From Aradus depressus (lineage: Eukaryota; Arthropoda; Insecta; Hemiptera; Aradidae): 64,000 bases of DNA. Shown in pieces: positions 47,642-58,579 of the stretch. The notes under the pieces are model-generated. The model was not told the origin of the DNA. It did no database searches and saw only the letters and a program-made list of their open reading frames with translations. The translations under genes and the position numbers were made by a program. How positions within the stretch are numbered: the first letter of the stretch is position 1; each line of letters starts with the position of its first letter. The DNA lies in contig OY759225.1 of NCBI GenBank assembly GCA_963662175.1, positions 1,426,001-1,490,000 on the forward strand, in the 5' to 3' direction.

Positions 47642-48459
47642 GAAAACGGCGAAACTAAATAAAATTTGTTTTCTTATACCGTAAATATAATGAACAATAG
47701 ATTCTAAATTAATAATAAAAATGGTTTGTAACATGTTTTATGTTGTTTCATTAACAAATTGATGACATTGGCATTAGAGTAATCCGTTTTTTAGAAATCG
47801 AAATTCAAAATTTACAATTGGTAAAAGTGAACAGGAAATAAAAATGTACAATTGATGGGAGAAGCCAGCCAGTGCTGACACTCCCTTATTAAATTAAATA
47901 AAATGAACTACTGATAGGAGAAATATTCATTTAGTTGTCAAACTTCAACATTGAACTCTTCAAGTATCCAACGAACAGTTCGCCTTCAAAGCTCATTTCT
48001 CTTTTTTTTTTTTTTAAATCCTAGTTTCAGAATTTGTTCTTAGCCGAATACTTGAAAAAAAAATTAGATAATAAATTTAATCTACATTAAGGAGAAATAC
48101 ATCACAAATATTTTTGTAACTCAATTTTTCAAGTTTATAAAAAAGAAGCTGATCCTAAAGAAATGCGACACCCTGTATAATAATAATAATATATCTAGCC
48201 GTAGGACCATAGCATGGTAATAAGATAGGTCATAAAAATGTAAACACAAAAATTAGATACATAAGCAGTTATTATCTTAGAGTTGGACAAACATATGATT
48301 AGTAATAACAATAATAGTAAAAAATAAAATAGGATGAATAAGAAAATACTGGAAAATCACATAGTATAAAAATAATAATAGGTACTAATAAATACAATAG
48401 ATAATATTTTATTTTATGTGAAATAAGGATAAATATTTTTTAATGATTATTCAAAAAGT
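47091..48459. other. AT-rich region with a TA microsatellite
   Basis: No gene. A (TA)n microsatellite of about 70 bp lies at 47567-47638. At 48168-48180, GCGACACCCTGTATA resembles the end of the Tc1/mariner-type relic at 22400, so a transposon end may be present. Confidence 0.5.
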
Positions 48460-48465
48460 CTTCTT

Positions 48466-48515
48466 TCATGACGATATTTCCGGGCGTTCATACATCCCTT
48501 CCTCAGATGAAGAAG
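48466..48515 (-). other. CTGANGA / GAAA motif with intervening stem
   Basis: The minus strand shows CTGAGGA (48506-48500), a pairing stem GGG...CCC, then GAAA (48480-48477). The order resembles the two conserved strands of a hammerhead ribozyme core, but an extra base precedes the stem and the outer helices are not evident. Function is not claimed. Confidence 0.25.
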
Positions 48516-49134
48516 TGTGAAATCTAAGAAAGAAAGAAAAACAATTAATAGACTAATGGAAATAAAATTACTAATAAAGATAATGAAAATATTAAACGAA
48601 AAGTAATTCACTTTAGTCCTTATAGAAGGATATCTGGAGGAACTCTGGCAAGAAAATAAAAATGAAAGCTAAGTATGAAATAATGCTTTTGTATATAAAA
48701 CATGACACTTATAAGTATATAAATATCATGGTTACTTTATTATTTTGTTATAGAAATTTTTCTCGAATATAAACATTTTTATTTGAATTATACACTTTTT
48801 TATTGTATCTATTACATTCAAGAAGTGGGGAAGGACATTCTAAAAGTGAAGTATTATGTTACGTTAATCGAAAATCTTGCGTCTTCTTGGTATCATGACT
48901 TGTTTTGATGAGAGGGTAAATATTTTTATTTTTTCTTATCACCATTAAAATGTTTTAAATATAAAGAGCGCTGACGACAGCAGGATTGTATACCTTGTCA
49001 TGTTCTTTGACTAATATTGTTTACTATTCTTTATACTTTATTTTGAAATAACTAAAAATATTAATACTCGAGATACATTAAATCATAATCGATTATAGAA
49101 TGGAAATAAGCGTAATATAGAGTAGGTAATGTTC
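48516..49134. other. Unassigned AT-rich sequence
   Basis: No gene or element is recognised. Confidence 0.4.
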
Positions 49135-49328
49135 CCTCTACCTTGAGCACACTGTCTTTCGGATAGGATGTTAAGTGATAGTCCCGAGTCTGTACGATGT
49201 CTGGTACTCGTTAAAGACCTCTAGGTGAATAACATTTTAGAACTATCACAGTAGAGTCCAGACCGACGAAAGAGCAATCTGGTAGTAGGCGATATGACCT
49301 CATTGCCCAGGCATGAGTCACAATAACA
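49135..49328 (+). mobile_element. Diverged SINE body
   Basis: The pieces CTTGAGCACACTGTCTTTCG, TGGTACTCGTTAAAGACC, GGTAGTAGGCGATATGACC and GGCATGAGTCACAATAAC identify the family. No head; the CCAGAGTGACG region is partly deleted. Confidence 0.75.
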
Positions 49329-49631
49329 AATAATTCAAGCTTGCGAAGAACATTGTCGGTTCACCGACGACTTTTTTCTTTTTTTTTTTGGAGCAAAGTG
49401 AAGAAAGTAAAAGTTTTTCACGAAGAATATTGGATATATAATATTTAGAACGAGGCCAGTTGAGAAGGACGGAGGGTGGAGTGGAGTGTCACTGATGTGA
49501 GAGGTCAGGTGGATCTGGTGTACATATATGGACCGGTACTTGCAGTCTCCGAACCAACCAGCCAATCCAACGCCACCTCCACATCCACCAACTTAAATAC
49601 ATTACAGAACCATGTATTTATATAGATTCTT
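49329..49631. other. Non-coding, with an interspersed-repeat end
   Basis: Positions 49349-49375 (CATTGTCGGTTCACCGACGA) are the terminal phrase of the unclassified repeat. The remainder has no gene signal. Confidence 0.4.
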
Positions 49632-49830
49632 TAATGAGTGTCGATTTTTCTCTAATTTTTGACCGTATAAATTTTTTGAATTTCTCATTCTAAAAATATA
49701 TATATATATGATAGTATCAAATGTATTGTTCTTATCAAAACTAACGCTACAAACACCCTAAATTTGTTTCATCCGTCACTGAGATATTGAAAATTTAATC
49801 TTTCTTGTGCTACAAACTTCGACTTTTTTT
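49632..49830. repeat. Dispersed direct repeat, copy 2
   Basis: The partner of 46906-47090, in the same orientation, 2.7 kb apart. Confidence 0.75.
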
Positions 49831-50106
49831 CGATAAAAATATTCACAGTTGTCTACAAAAAGGCTAGAAAAAATCCATTGAATTCAATTTAAATCTATTT
49901 AAAGTATTAATATATTCATAAAGAACACAAGGTGAGAAGTTACTGATAATTATTAAAACATTAATACACAATAAGTGGAGGTATTGTTAACTTGCGGAAC
50001 CGTCAATGAAACCACCAAGTGTTTGACACCTCTCTGTCTGTCTTCTGACACTTCATACAAACGTAGTGAGGAACATTAAGTTAAATAACATATATATTTC
50101 ATCAGT

Positions 50107-50190
50107 TAGTTATTATGACTCATGTCCGGGCTTCAAATATTAGGTCATATCGCCTACTACCAGGGCGCTCTTTCGTTACTCTATGAGTGG
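50107..50190 (-). mobile_element. SINE 3' fragment
   Basis: Complement of the SINE 3' end: AGTTAGTTATTATGACTCATG, a CCGGGCTT piece and GTCATATCGCCTACTACCAG. Confidence 0.75.
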
Positions 50191-50364
50191 GCTTTACTGA
50201 GGGTAGCACAATACTTCTGAACCTGCGCCCCCATATATTTTATAACTTAGTGCATTTAACTAATCCAAATTATCTGTATGAACTCTAACTGGATCTGGGT
50301 ACAATGGATGCCATTCAGTATCATGTCAAGGAGACAGCTGTTTTATATATGTTGTTGTTTTTGT

Positions 50365-50592
50365 GACTCATACCCGGGTTATATCTACAAGGTTACATCG
50401 CCTACTGATAGAGCATTTGAGCCCGATTGTGGGAGTCCTAAATTTTGTCTAGCCAGGTTTTGTAGGGGTCATGGAGTCTTAAACGAGTACCTAACATCGT
50501 ACTGGCTGGGGCATAACCGAAGGACGGCGAGCTCAAGGCCCTTGGCCTGGTTACAAATTCGCAATCTTCAGCACCACGCTACCATATTCTAA
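50365..50592 (-). mobile_element. Diverged SINE with remnant head
   Basis: Minus-strand SINE with the body shortened (AACGAGTACCTAACATCGTA, a CCGAAGGACGGC piece) and a decayed head near 50555-50590 (box B region GATTGCGAATTTGTAACC). Confidence 0.65.
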
Positions 50593-50621
50593 TAATTACA
50601 ATTACGACAATTATTCTCTGA

Positions 50622-50680
50622 GAGCGCTCTGGTAGTAGGCGATATGTTCTCATAATTCAAGCCCGGGCATGAGTAACAAC
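50622..50680 (+). mobile_element. Short SINE 3' fragment
   Basis: AGAGCGCTCTGGTAGTAGG and CAAGCCCGGGCATGAGTAAC: the last ~60 bp of the SINE. It is in opposite orientation to the two fragments just upstream. Confidence 0.7.
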
Positions 50681-53600
50681 ATTTATATGTATATTACTAA
50701 TCTATAAAGGACATTCCAAAACCGTTGAACAGTTGAATATCCATGGATATCGTAGGCAAAATAAATATATTACAGAATTATCTATTTATTAGTATGTCAG
50801 AGCATTGTTAACCTATGGAACCCTCCAGTGTGTGATTTTATCACACTTTTTTGTTATTATTTGTAATATATTAGCTTTTATAATTCACTTACTTCAATAC
50901 GAATATTTGCATTTCCCATCTTCCAATACGAATAAGGAACGTTCTGTTATGTAGGGCGAGTATATGGAAACTACATTCGTGTCCAAAAACGTATTCTAGA
51001 ACATCATAGATGATTATTGAACAATTGTACAATCAAGTGTGAACTTGACATAACACAGGATCCTTCAGTAACTTGTGTGAGATATTTATTGAAGAGGACT
51101 ATAGTGAGGCTCTGTAGTAACAGGGACAGGCCCCCTGACCTTCACATACTAACTGAGTGATAGATACCAGAGGTGGTGTTATCAAAGACCACTGCTACCC
51201 AGTAACAGTAACATCGATTCGGCAATCACTGCTTTGCAAATCACGATTGATTCCATCATTTTTTTTTTTTGGGTGCAGGGAAAAAAAATTTTTTTTTTGT
51301 TTTTTTTTGGACAGATTCAAAAATTGAAGCTATTCAAAATAAAATCCCCCGAATAATCGCACAACTTTACACCACGATCTAAACAAGTATCAGGATTCTT
51401 CCGAACTGCTCTCGTTTTATTTCTATATTTTTTTTCCAGCAATACATTGTATAGTAAAAGTTGCGTAATAGGTCAGACATTTTATGTTGAGTTTATTATA
51501 TATATTGTAACGATCAGTAATTAGGAACATAAATACAAATTTAAAAAATATAAAACATTAATAATTTTAATTAATCGAGAAGGCTGGAATATAAAAAGTG
51601 AGGGAAGACAGCTGGGCGAGTTGGTTGTTGGTGTCTTGATGTTGTACGTTGTCTGTCGTCGGTCGTCTGTCGCCTGCTCGTCTGTCCCCGATTGTATCTG
51701 CCTGCCGGTCTGTCCTCAAGTGTATCTACCTGTCTGTTTGTCATCGAGTAAGAAAAAAGAAAACAAGAAGGAAGAGGATACTTTCGAAAGAAGAATAAAC
51801 AACCCAAAACCTTTCTATCAAGCAACATCCAACCCATGACCTCAAGTATTAATTTTAACTCCTATATAATTTAATAATAATTCCAATAACATACACCGTT
51901 ACAAAAAATAAATTATTATATAAAAAAAAGTAGTATTTTTTTTCAATTTTTTAAAAAGACCCCAACTAACAACCTTTACAATATATATGTATATAAAAGT
52001 TACTGTACCGTCCTAAATAGGCACAATGGATTGAAACTTGGTAAACAGTCCTAGAAAAGCTAGGAGTAAACAATGATGTAAGATGCAGGTGACTGCCTAA
52101 AGTACAGATTCAGCGCTGTTTAGTCAACAACGTTCGTAATGTAAACACACGGCTAATCCCTGTCTGAGTCTGATACTCAGTGCCAGTCAGTCCCATGTAA
52201 TACGAGAGTGGACCTACTTTAAGTTTTGATTTATTGCCGTATTTTATTACGGCCCTCCATCCTCTTTTGGTTTCCTCAAACTTCTATTTGGACTTGCTAT
52301 CTGCCAGTGTCCCCGTTCAGCTTTGTCTTCGTTCTTCTGATCTCACCGTTCTTCGGGTTCCATCATCCTTCAAAGATCATAATTTTTGTTTGTATTTCAA
52401 TTTCACTATTTCACCACACTGCGGTTGTCAACATAAAGATATTTATCATTTTATTTTTATTTTCATCGTGAGCTCACGTTAATATTTTCAGTTTTAATTA
52501 CCTATGGGGTATTCAGACGTTGTTTCTTACAGAACTACTTTCCTTGTACGTAGTCCATAGTCGACTATATTTTTTATTATATTACTTTTAATGATTATTT
52601 TTTAACAATATAAATTTATGTATAGATCCTTTTGACATATTTTGATGAGAATTTACTTTTAAACACAAGTTAATTTTTAATTTTATTTTGATTAACAGGA
52701 TGTATTCTTTTTTGCGTCATTGAATATACATATAAATATTATTTTTTTCATGCTTATAATATATTTTTTTTTTACATTGTTCTCAGTATTATCATTATTT
52801 TGTATCCCCTTTATTTAGCGTTTATTAGGATATTTGATTCGAACTTTCTTCTTTCGACCCCCCTTCCCTTCTACCGATTTTCCGGAATAAATAGATTATG
52901 GGATTTTGATTTCAAATATAGTGTTTCATATAGGTACAATCATTACGTTGGCAGTTATTGGGATTTTTTAGTTGATTTTTATTATTATGCATTTTATTTC
53001 GATCTCAGTTGAGGCTACACCTCGACTCACGTATACAAAATCATCTAAATGTGAGACTATACGCAAACTCACAGATAAGTTTCCGCGCTCTCTGTAAACC
53101 TTCGATTTCTTTATTTGGTGGACCAGTCCTTCTGTTTTTTTCTCTTTTCTCGATCTCCAAATTTGAGGCTACTTACTAACACGTAAGTTTCCACTCTCCC
53201 TGTAATCTTTCGATATCTTTGTTTGATGGACCCTCACCACATATTTTTTCTCCTTTGCGAGTCTTTCGATCTCTGCATTTGACTACACATCGCCTCATAA
53301 GCTAGTTAGGAAGAGTGGAAACTCAGGTGTGATCTAGCTAACAGGGTTGGAATAATGTTGTGTGAAGTTTTTTTTATTTCTAATTTTTATGAACTTTTCC
53401 AAATAAAGCTAAAGATTTATTCCTGTATGTAAAAAATAATTCTTATGGTTGATCATTATTGTATCTTGTTGAAGCCCGTCTACCGACATTGCTGTATTAA
53501 TATGTTTTCTATATTTCTTGTTCGACTATTTTCGTTAGAACACAGTGCAAGAAATGTCGGTCCAGTCCTTGTCGGACATCCCTCCTCGGCGACTGTATCG

Positions 53601-53820
53601 TTGTTGGCCGTGTGACCTCCCGTCTGAGGAGGCTGTCGTCCTCACCAGCCTCTTCATCAAGAGATTCAATTGACTTTTAGCTTGTTTACATTTTCTTATT
53701 ATGATTTATTTTCATAGTTGAAAAGTCTTAATAAACATGGAAAAAAACAGATGAATGCAACTTGAGTTGATAAAAAAAAGAGCCTAAAAATAACGAAGGG
53801 GGCATAACTAAAATAAAGAG
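50681..53820. other. Long AT-rich region without recognisable genes
   Basis: No exon could be supported. A pyrimidine-rich stretch at 52220-52470 stays open in two plus-strand frames without a known domain. 51625-51760 is a CTGTC-rich low-complexity run, 51250-51310 has poly-T/poly-A runs, and 53020-53340 holds a degenerate repeat of GTTTCC(G/A)CTCTC.TGTAA phrases. 53560-53660 is a GC-richer block that resembles 59440-59520. Confidence 0.4.
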
Positions 53821-53842
53821 AAGTAAATACAAAGGAACAGTG

Positions 53843-53880
53843 CCTCAGTCACGGTGATTGGGTCAAGGGTGATGGATGAA
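53843..53880 (+). promoter_or_regulatory. Possible core promoter of the LIM gene
   Basis: TCAGTC (A at 53847) matches the arthropod initiator, and GGATG at 53873-53877 sits at +27 to +31, one base off the usual downstream promoter element. A second initiator-like TCAGTG has its A at 53969, only 21 bp before the ATG. No TATA box is convincing. Weak. Confidence 0.25.
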
Positions 53881-53989
53881 TCACAGTGATTACCCACCTC
53901 TAGTAGATACCGGTTCTATTGAGAGGTTGTGTGGTGGGAGAAGCAAGGTTCCACTCCAGTCCTGTGTCAGTGTAGGCCGCACCTTCGTC

Positions 53990-54029
53990 ATGCCCAACTG
54001 TCCAAAGTGCACAAAACCTGTCTACTTCG
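53990..54029 (+). CDS. First coding exon of a CRIP-type LIM protein
   Basis: The ATG at 53990 begins MPNCPKCTKPVYF, then one base (G) and a splice donor GTAAGC at 54030. This is the conserved N terminus of cysteine-rich (intestinal) protein-type LIM proteins: the C-P-K-C pair supplies the first two zinc ligands of the LIM domain, followed by K-P-V-Y-F. Family members continue with Ala (GCN), so the phase-1 break after G is what an intron here requires. These proteins are usually about 75-90 residues for one LIM domain, or longer with two, and act in the cytoplasm or on actin/nuclear partners through protein contacts. The frame is open upstream (to 53876), but that part shows no conservation signature and is taken as 5' UTR. 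The following exons were looked for and not found before 64000, so the intron is long or the gene leaves the window. Confidence 0.6.
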
Positions 54030-54077
54030 GTAAGCCATCATACGATATACTAGCTGTAGTAACTGGCATGAGCCGGA

Positions 54078-54625
54078 GGAGTCATGAAACTGTAGGCAAG
54101 TTCAGAACGTTCGTCGGTTTGTAGGAGTCATGAAACTGTAGGCAAGTTCAGAACGTTCGTCGGTTTGTAGGAGTCATGAAACTGTAGGCAAGTTCAGAAC
54201 GTACGTCGGTTTGTAGGAGTCATGAAACTGTAGACAAGTTCAGAACGTACGTCGGTTTGTAGGAGTCATGTAACTGTAGGCAAGTTCAGAATGTTCGTCA
54301 GTTTGTAGAAGTCATGAAACTGTAGGCAAGTTCAGAACGTTCGTCGGTTTGTAGGAGTCATGAAACTGTAGGCAAGTTCAGAATGTTCGTCAGTTTGTAG
54401 GAGTCATGAAACTGTAGACAAGTTCAGAACGTACGTCGGTTTGTAGGAGTCATGTAAGTGTAGGCAAGTTCAGAATGTTTGTCAGTTTGTAGAAGTCATG
54501 AAACTGTAGGCAAGTTCAGAACGTTCGTCGGTTTGTAGGAGTCATGAAACTGTAGGCAAGTTCAGAACGTTCGTCGGTTTGTAGGAGTCATGTAACTGTA
54601 GGCAAGTTCAGAATGTACATCAGTT
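54078..54625. repeat. 46-bp tandem repeat, about twelve copies
   Basis: Units begin GTCATGAAACTGTAGGCAAG at 54081, 54127 and so on every 46 bp to 54587, with alternating variants (ACGTTCGTCGG / ATGTTCGTCAG, TGAAACTG / TGTAACTG). Some two-unit blocks recur, hinting at a higher-order pattern. It lies 48 bp after the LIM exon's donor. Confidence 0.95.
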
Positions 54626-54815
54626 CACTTGGGTTCCGAGAGTGACGTTATATCCTCGGGGTGCTAACCCTCAATAAGTTCCGTTGGGATGAATGTGATG
54701 ATATGAATGTGACGATATGAACGAGGCGAAGAGAAGAAGGGAGAGCTGAAACTTAGTTTAGTTCAAATTGGGGAAGTACATGGTCGGTAATTCAACGACG
54801 ACTTATACTAGAAGT

Positions 54816-55185
54816 ATGGAGGAAGTTACATAATCTGTCGGCCATTCTATGTTCAGTTTTCACTGTTATTTCTTCTTTTCCGACCCTCTGCCAGATTATG
54901 TTCCTCTATGTGTGGAGACGATAACATCCGATATAATGAATATATCGACACGAAATTCTCTAACTACTCTAGGACGAACCGGGAAGGGGGGTGGTGGGGG
55001 GGAGGGGAGGGAGATTAGTCTAGAGAGGTACTCAACATCTCTAATAACTGCTGTGGAATGAGAAGTCCCTTCGTAATTTACTTTTTAACCTTGAGCCAAA
55101 AATGGCTTAGAGAGAGAGCGAAAACTTAGATGATTAAAATAGTTCTTGCTGGGGAAGTATACTGCCGATGATTCAACAACGACTT
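54816..55185 (+). repeat. Unclassified interspersed repeat, near full copy
   Basis: It runs from GGAGGAAGTTACATAATCTG and CATTCTATGTTCAGTTTTCA through a CATCCGATATAATGAATATA module, a G-rich run (54983-55010) and an AGCCAAAAATGGCTTAG piece, to GGGGAAGTATACTGCCGATG. Confidence 0.65.
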
Positions 55186-55463
55186 ATTTTTATTGTCCTA
55201 AACTCCGTTATAGTTCAAGAGGGAAATAAAAAATAGTAGAACTTTTGTCTCCTTGCAACGGAAAGAAATGTAATAAATGGAAATGTTTCAGTTTTATGGC
55301 TTCTATAAAGGCTTTATAAAGTAAAAAAATGTCTTGATGGGCTGAAGGAGGACAGGAACCTGGAGCGAGCTCGTCCTTTCTGCCCCAACCGGGAGTAGCT
55401 GAGTAAACATCTGATGAGTGAAAGAGACGAGAGTTAGAAAGGCCTCTTTCACTCCACTGTCAC
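55186..55463. other. Unassigned non-coding sequence
   Basis: No gene or element is recognised between the two interspersed-repeat copies. Confidence 0.4.
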
Positions 55464-55830
55464 TTCCCCAGATGTACCAAGTATAGGGGAAGTTATGTAA
55501 TCGGTCAGCTGTTCCATGTTGTGTTTTTTCACCAGAATATCCTGATTCCAAAAAAAAAAAAACTATTCGTCTGTGAACATCAACCAACTCCCGATAGAAT
55601 AATTGCGTGGACACGAAATGTTATATGTGTATCCAAAACCCCAAAAGACGACGATTCATTTTCAGCAAAATCGGCCAGAGGGAGGGGGAGGCATCAAAGG
55701 TGAGCTCAAAACCCCCATAAATAAAGCAACTACTGATTTTTAGTCCAAACGGTCGGAGGGGGAGCGAAAAGTTAATTGATTAATTCGTTGTGGGGAAGTA
55801 CATTGCTGGTGATTCACCGACGACTTTTTA
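55464..55830 (+). repeat. Unclassified interspersed repeat, best complete copy
   Basis: It starts AGGGGAAGTTATGTAATCGG, then TTCCATGTTGTGTTTTTTC, an AACTCCCGATAGAATAATTG module with ACACGAAATGTTATATGTG and AGCAAAATCGGCCAGAGG. A second module and GGGGAAGTACATTGCTGGTG, then CACCGACGACTTTTT, close it. At about 365 bp it is the clearest single-unit copy in the window. Confidence 0.7.
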
Positions 55831-56637
55831 CATTTTATCTATTACTAGAATTCGATTTTGTCGATCGATTTAGATCAAAGACCACAAAACGAAACCAATG
55901 ACGTATGTTCTAGTTAAATCGTCAATTTTTTTTTTTTTTTTTTTAATTAATTAAATTCATCATGAAATTTTAATGTAAAAACGTATAAACAGGAAATAAA
56001 TAAAGTATAAAATGTTAACATTCACCGCGATGTTGAAGATACTAAGAGGAGGCACAAGTTTGAGTTATCTCAGTGATAAACTAGTTTGTTAGTAAACATT
56101 CTTTGAGAGATAAACCAACTTGTTACGTCATCACTCTTTTCTTCACTTCTGTCAAGAAAAAACTTAAAAACTTAATCATTTTCTTGACCACTCATAATTT
56201 TTGAGATATCGTAAAAAATGTTTATTGGGTAATTACTGAAGTTAGCATGTTATATCATTTTTTGTTCAGAATGTCAAAAATTATGAAAAATTTATGATTA
56301 TACTTCAAACTAGGATAAAAGGTTTTCCAGACGTCTTCTGTAATATTTAAAAAAAATTATTGATAATAAAATTGATAAAGATAAATAAAATAAAATAATT
56401 TAAAATATATGATGAGATTTTTAGCGATGTGTTGGAAAAAATTAATTAATTGAAAATAGAAATTTGAAAAAATATTCGGCATTAAAGGAATAAACTTTGA
56501 AAGAAAACTTATGGATAATTCTATGAATTATTACTTCGAACGAGGCTAAAAACGTTTCCAAACCCGTTTCCAAATCATGATCTTTCCTGTATTTGAGACG
56601 TCTATCGAATAATACAATCTCGACTGAACGACCATTA
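55831..56637. other. AT-rich non-coding sequence
   Basis: No gene is seen. Poly-T at 55927-55944. Confidence 0.4.
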
Positions 56638-56645
56638 CTTATTTC

Positions 56646-57105
56646 TAGGGATAGGTATCAACCAACAAAACATCGATGATTTTTAGGATACATAAATAAT
56701 CGATTAATCGAACGCACAAACAAAAGTTAATACAATCAGTCAATCACAACTCACAAATGACAAAACACAAATGATTAGAAATTAGAATTAGAAGTAGAAC
56801 TATTAGAAGGTTACTTTTTACTTATCACCACCAGTTCACCACAGAGGCACTGTGTTGTATCGATAGTCGATACGATAGTCTCCTCCCACTTTTTAAGGCG
56901 AGTTGCACTTCGGATGAATTATAATTAATTCATTTTTCTTTTTTTTCTCCTGTTTTTCGGATGAGTTGTAATTTTAATTAAAAATTTAATAATCGTTAAA
57001 TAATCATCGATTATCCGATTAATCAAACCCAGATGATATCGATTAAAAACCACCGATTATTTTACCAAAACATCGATTATTTCGATTAATCCATACCAAT
57101 CCATA
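56646..57105. mobile_element. hAT-like MITE with perfect 8-bp target duplication
   Basis: A 460-bp element flanked by CTTATTTC on both sides (56638-56645 and 57106-57113). The left end TAGGGATAGGTAT and the complement of the right end TATGGATTGGTAT match at 11 of 13 bases. Inside it is rich in ATCGATTA and TATCGATA motifs. There is no transposase. The 8-bp duplication and short inverted ends fit the hAT superfamily. Confidence 0.75.
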
Positions 57106-57113
57106 CTTATTTC

Positions 57114-58575
57114 TTGACATGTCCATTTGTCACTGTGGAAGAAATTGATCAAATCTTGAAATGATTTTAATCGATAGACGTTCTGATGTAGAGGAAATCC
57201 CAGAATTTTCAGTGCTCGACCACTTCTGGAGTAGTTTTTAGCCAAAATTGATGTGTAATTGATAGTTTTTTCAATATTCTTGAAATATTCAGCCATTAGA
57301 AATTGGCATGTTATATTCGATTATAAAATATCTATTACCTTTTTTACAAATCCTTATCAATATGATAGCTGTCTAAGTACACAAAACCAAGGTCGTACGC
57401 TTAGTATTTTTCCTTGTAACTATATTGTTTACTTGACCTCGTAACTTCATAATGTGATGAACACATGAACATACCTAAAAATTACTTCGTCTCGATGCTT
57501 TTTTTGGTAGAAACAAAGTCGTTGGTGGATCACCAGCAGACTACTACCCCAGTGCCAGTTGAACTAAATCTTTGCTGTCACTCAGTGCATTTTCAACTCT
57601 CCTATGAATATTGGAGTCGATTCATTCATTCATTACATCGATATTTTATGCATTACATACTTATTATTAATCCTAATGTGACCCATTGGAAGGTTAAGGA
57701 TTATGAAGTTTTTGAGTAGGAAACCTGTTGATCTTCAGTCAAATCGACCATCGAGAAATAGATGGGGGTGGGGGCTATCTGACTAGAAATTAGAAGGGGA
57801 GGCAACTATGACTTTTTAATTTAGAAAACCTTTCTAAGCCCAAAGAGATGAGATTATTTGTCTTTCTTGGTCCTTCACTAGCCGACCATCTCAAATACAG
57901 AACAGTTAGATGGGACAGACGCAACGGAAATATAACGGTCCCGAGTGTGCGCAGAAGAAACTCACGTTTTGAATATCAATTACTTTCTATAGTTCTATGT
58001 TAACACTTTAAAAATGTCTCAATTCTTTTTTAAACTTATTTGAGACTAGCTCTGGTGTCTGGGATTCCCGGAGAAAGTCACAATTTTTAATCTCATTTCG
58101 ATTTTGGCTAACTTCAAGATATCCAGAAAGTTTCGTGATTTTATTTTTAACCGTTTTCATTGAGGAAGTTTAAAAGAGTTGTATTCCACTCCCCTCAATG
58201 TAACCCAAACCCAACTCGTCTCGTTGAAACCTTTCAAATGACATTCAGCCTAATGTTGTACGTTGTTAAAAAAAAATTATCTCTCCTGCTCCCCGCTCCA
58301 GTACAAAATTTCAGATGCCGCTTAGCCTACATTCAATCTTGGATTGTCCTTAAATATCCCATTATGCCGAGTGTTTTCTTCAATTTGGTCTATAAAACGC
58401 TCGTTTACGTTCAGTAGAAGCCAAGATATGGGCGTGTGTCCATTTGTGTGATAACCATCCAACTACCGATCAGATTTTTATGAAATTTGACGGGTAGTAG
58501 GTTCAATCTGGTGTTGCTCAGAAAAATTTGAGATGTTCATTTTTTCGATATGGAATTTTACCTAATATCTCAAAA
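57114..58575. other. Unassigned non-coding sequence
   Basis: No gene could be supported; the ORFs at 57057-57296, 57465-57719 and 58160-58417 lack domains. 58430-58560 has a GATCAGATTTTTATGAAATT phrase resembling relics of TE families with 'bend'-like repeats, origin unknown. Confidence 0.35.
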
Positions 58576-58579
58576 ACTG

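Noticed and set aside
47470..47734. Tyr-Ile-rich ORFs on both strands
   Set aside because: They are produced by the TA microsatellite.
51571..51839. Overlapping ORFs on both strands around 51.7 kb
   Set aside because: They fall in a low-complexity CTGTC-rich stretch, with no domain or splice context.
53876..53989. N-terminal extension of the LIM protein
   Set aside because: The frame is open upstream of MPNCPKC, but family members start at that methionine and the upstream residues show no conserved pattern.
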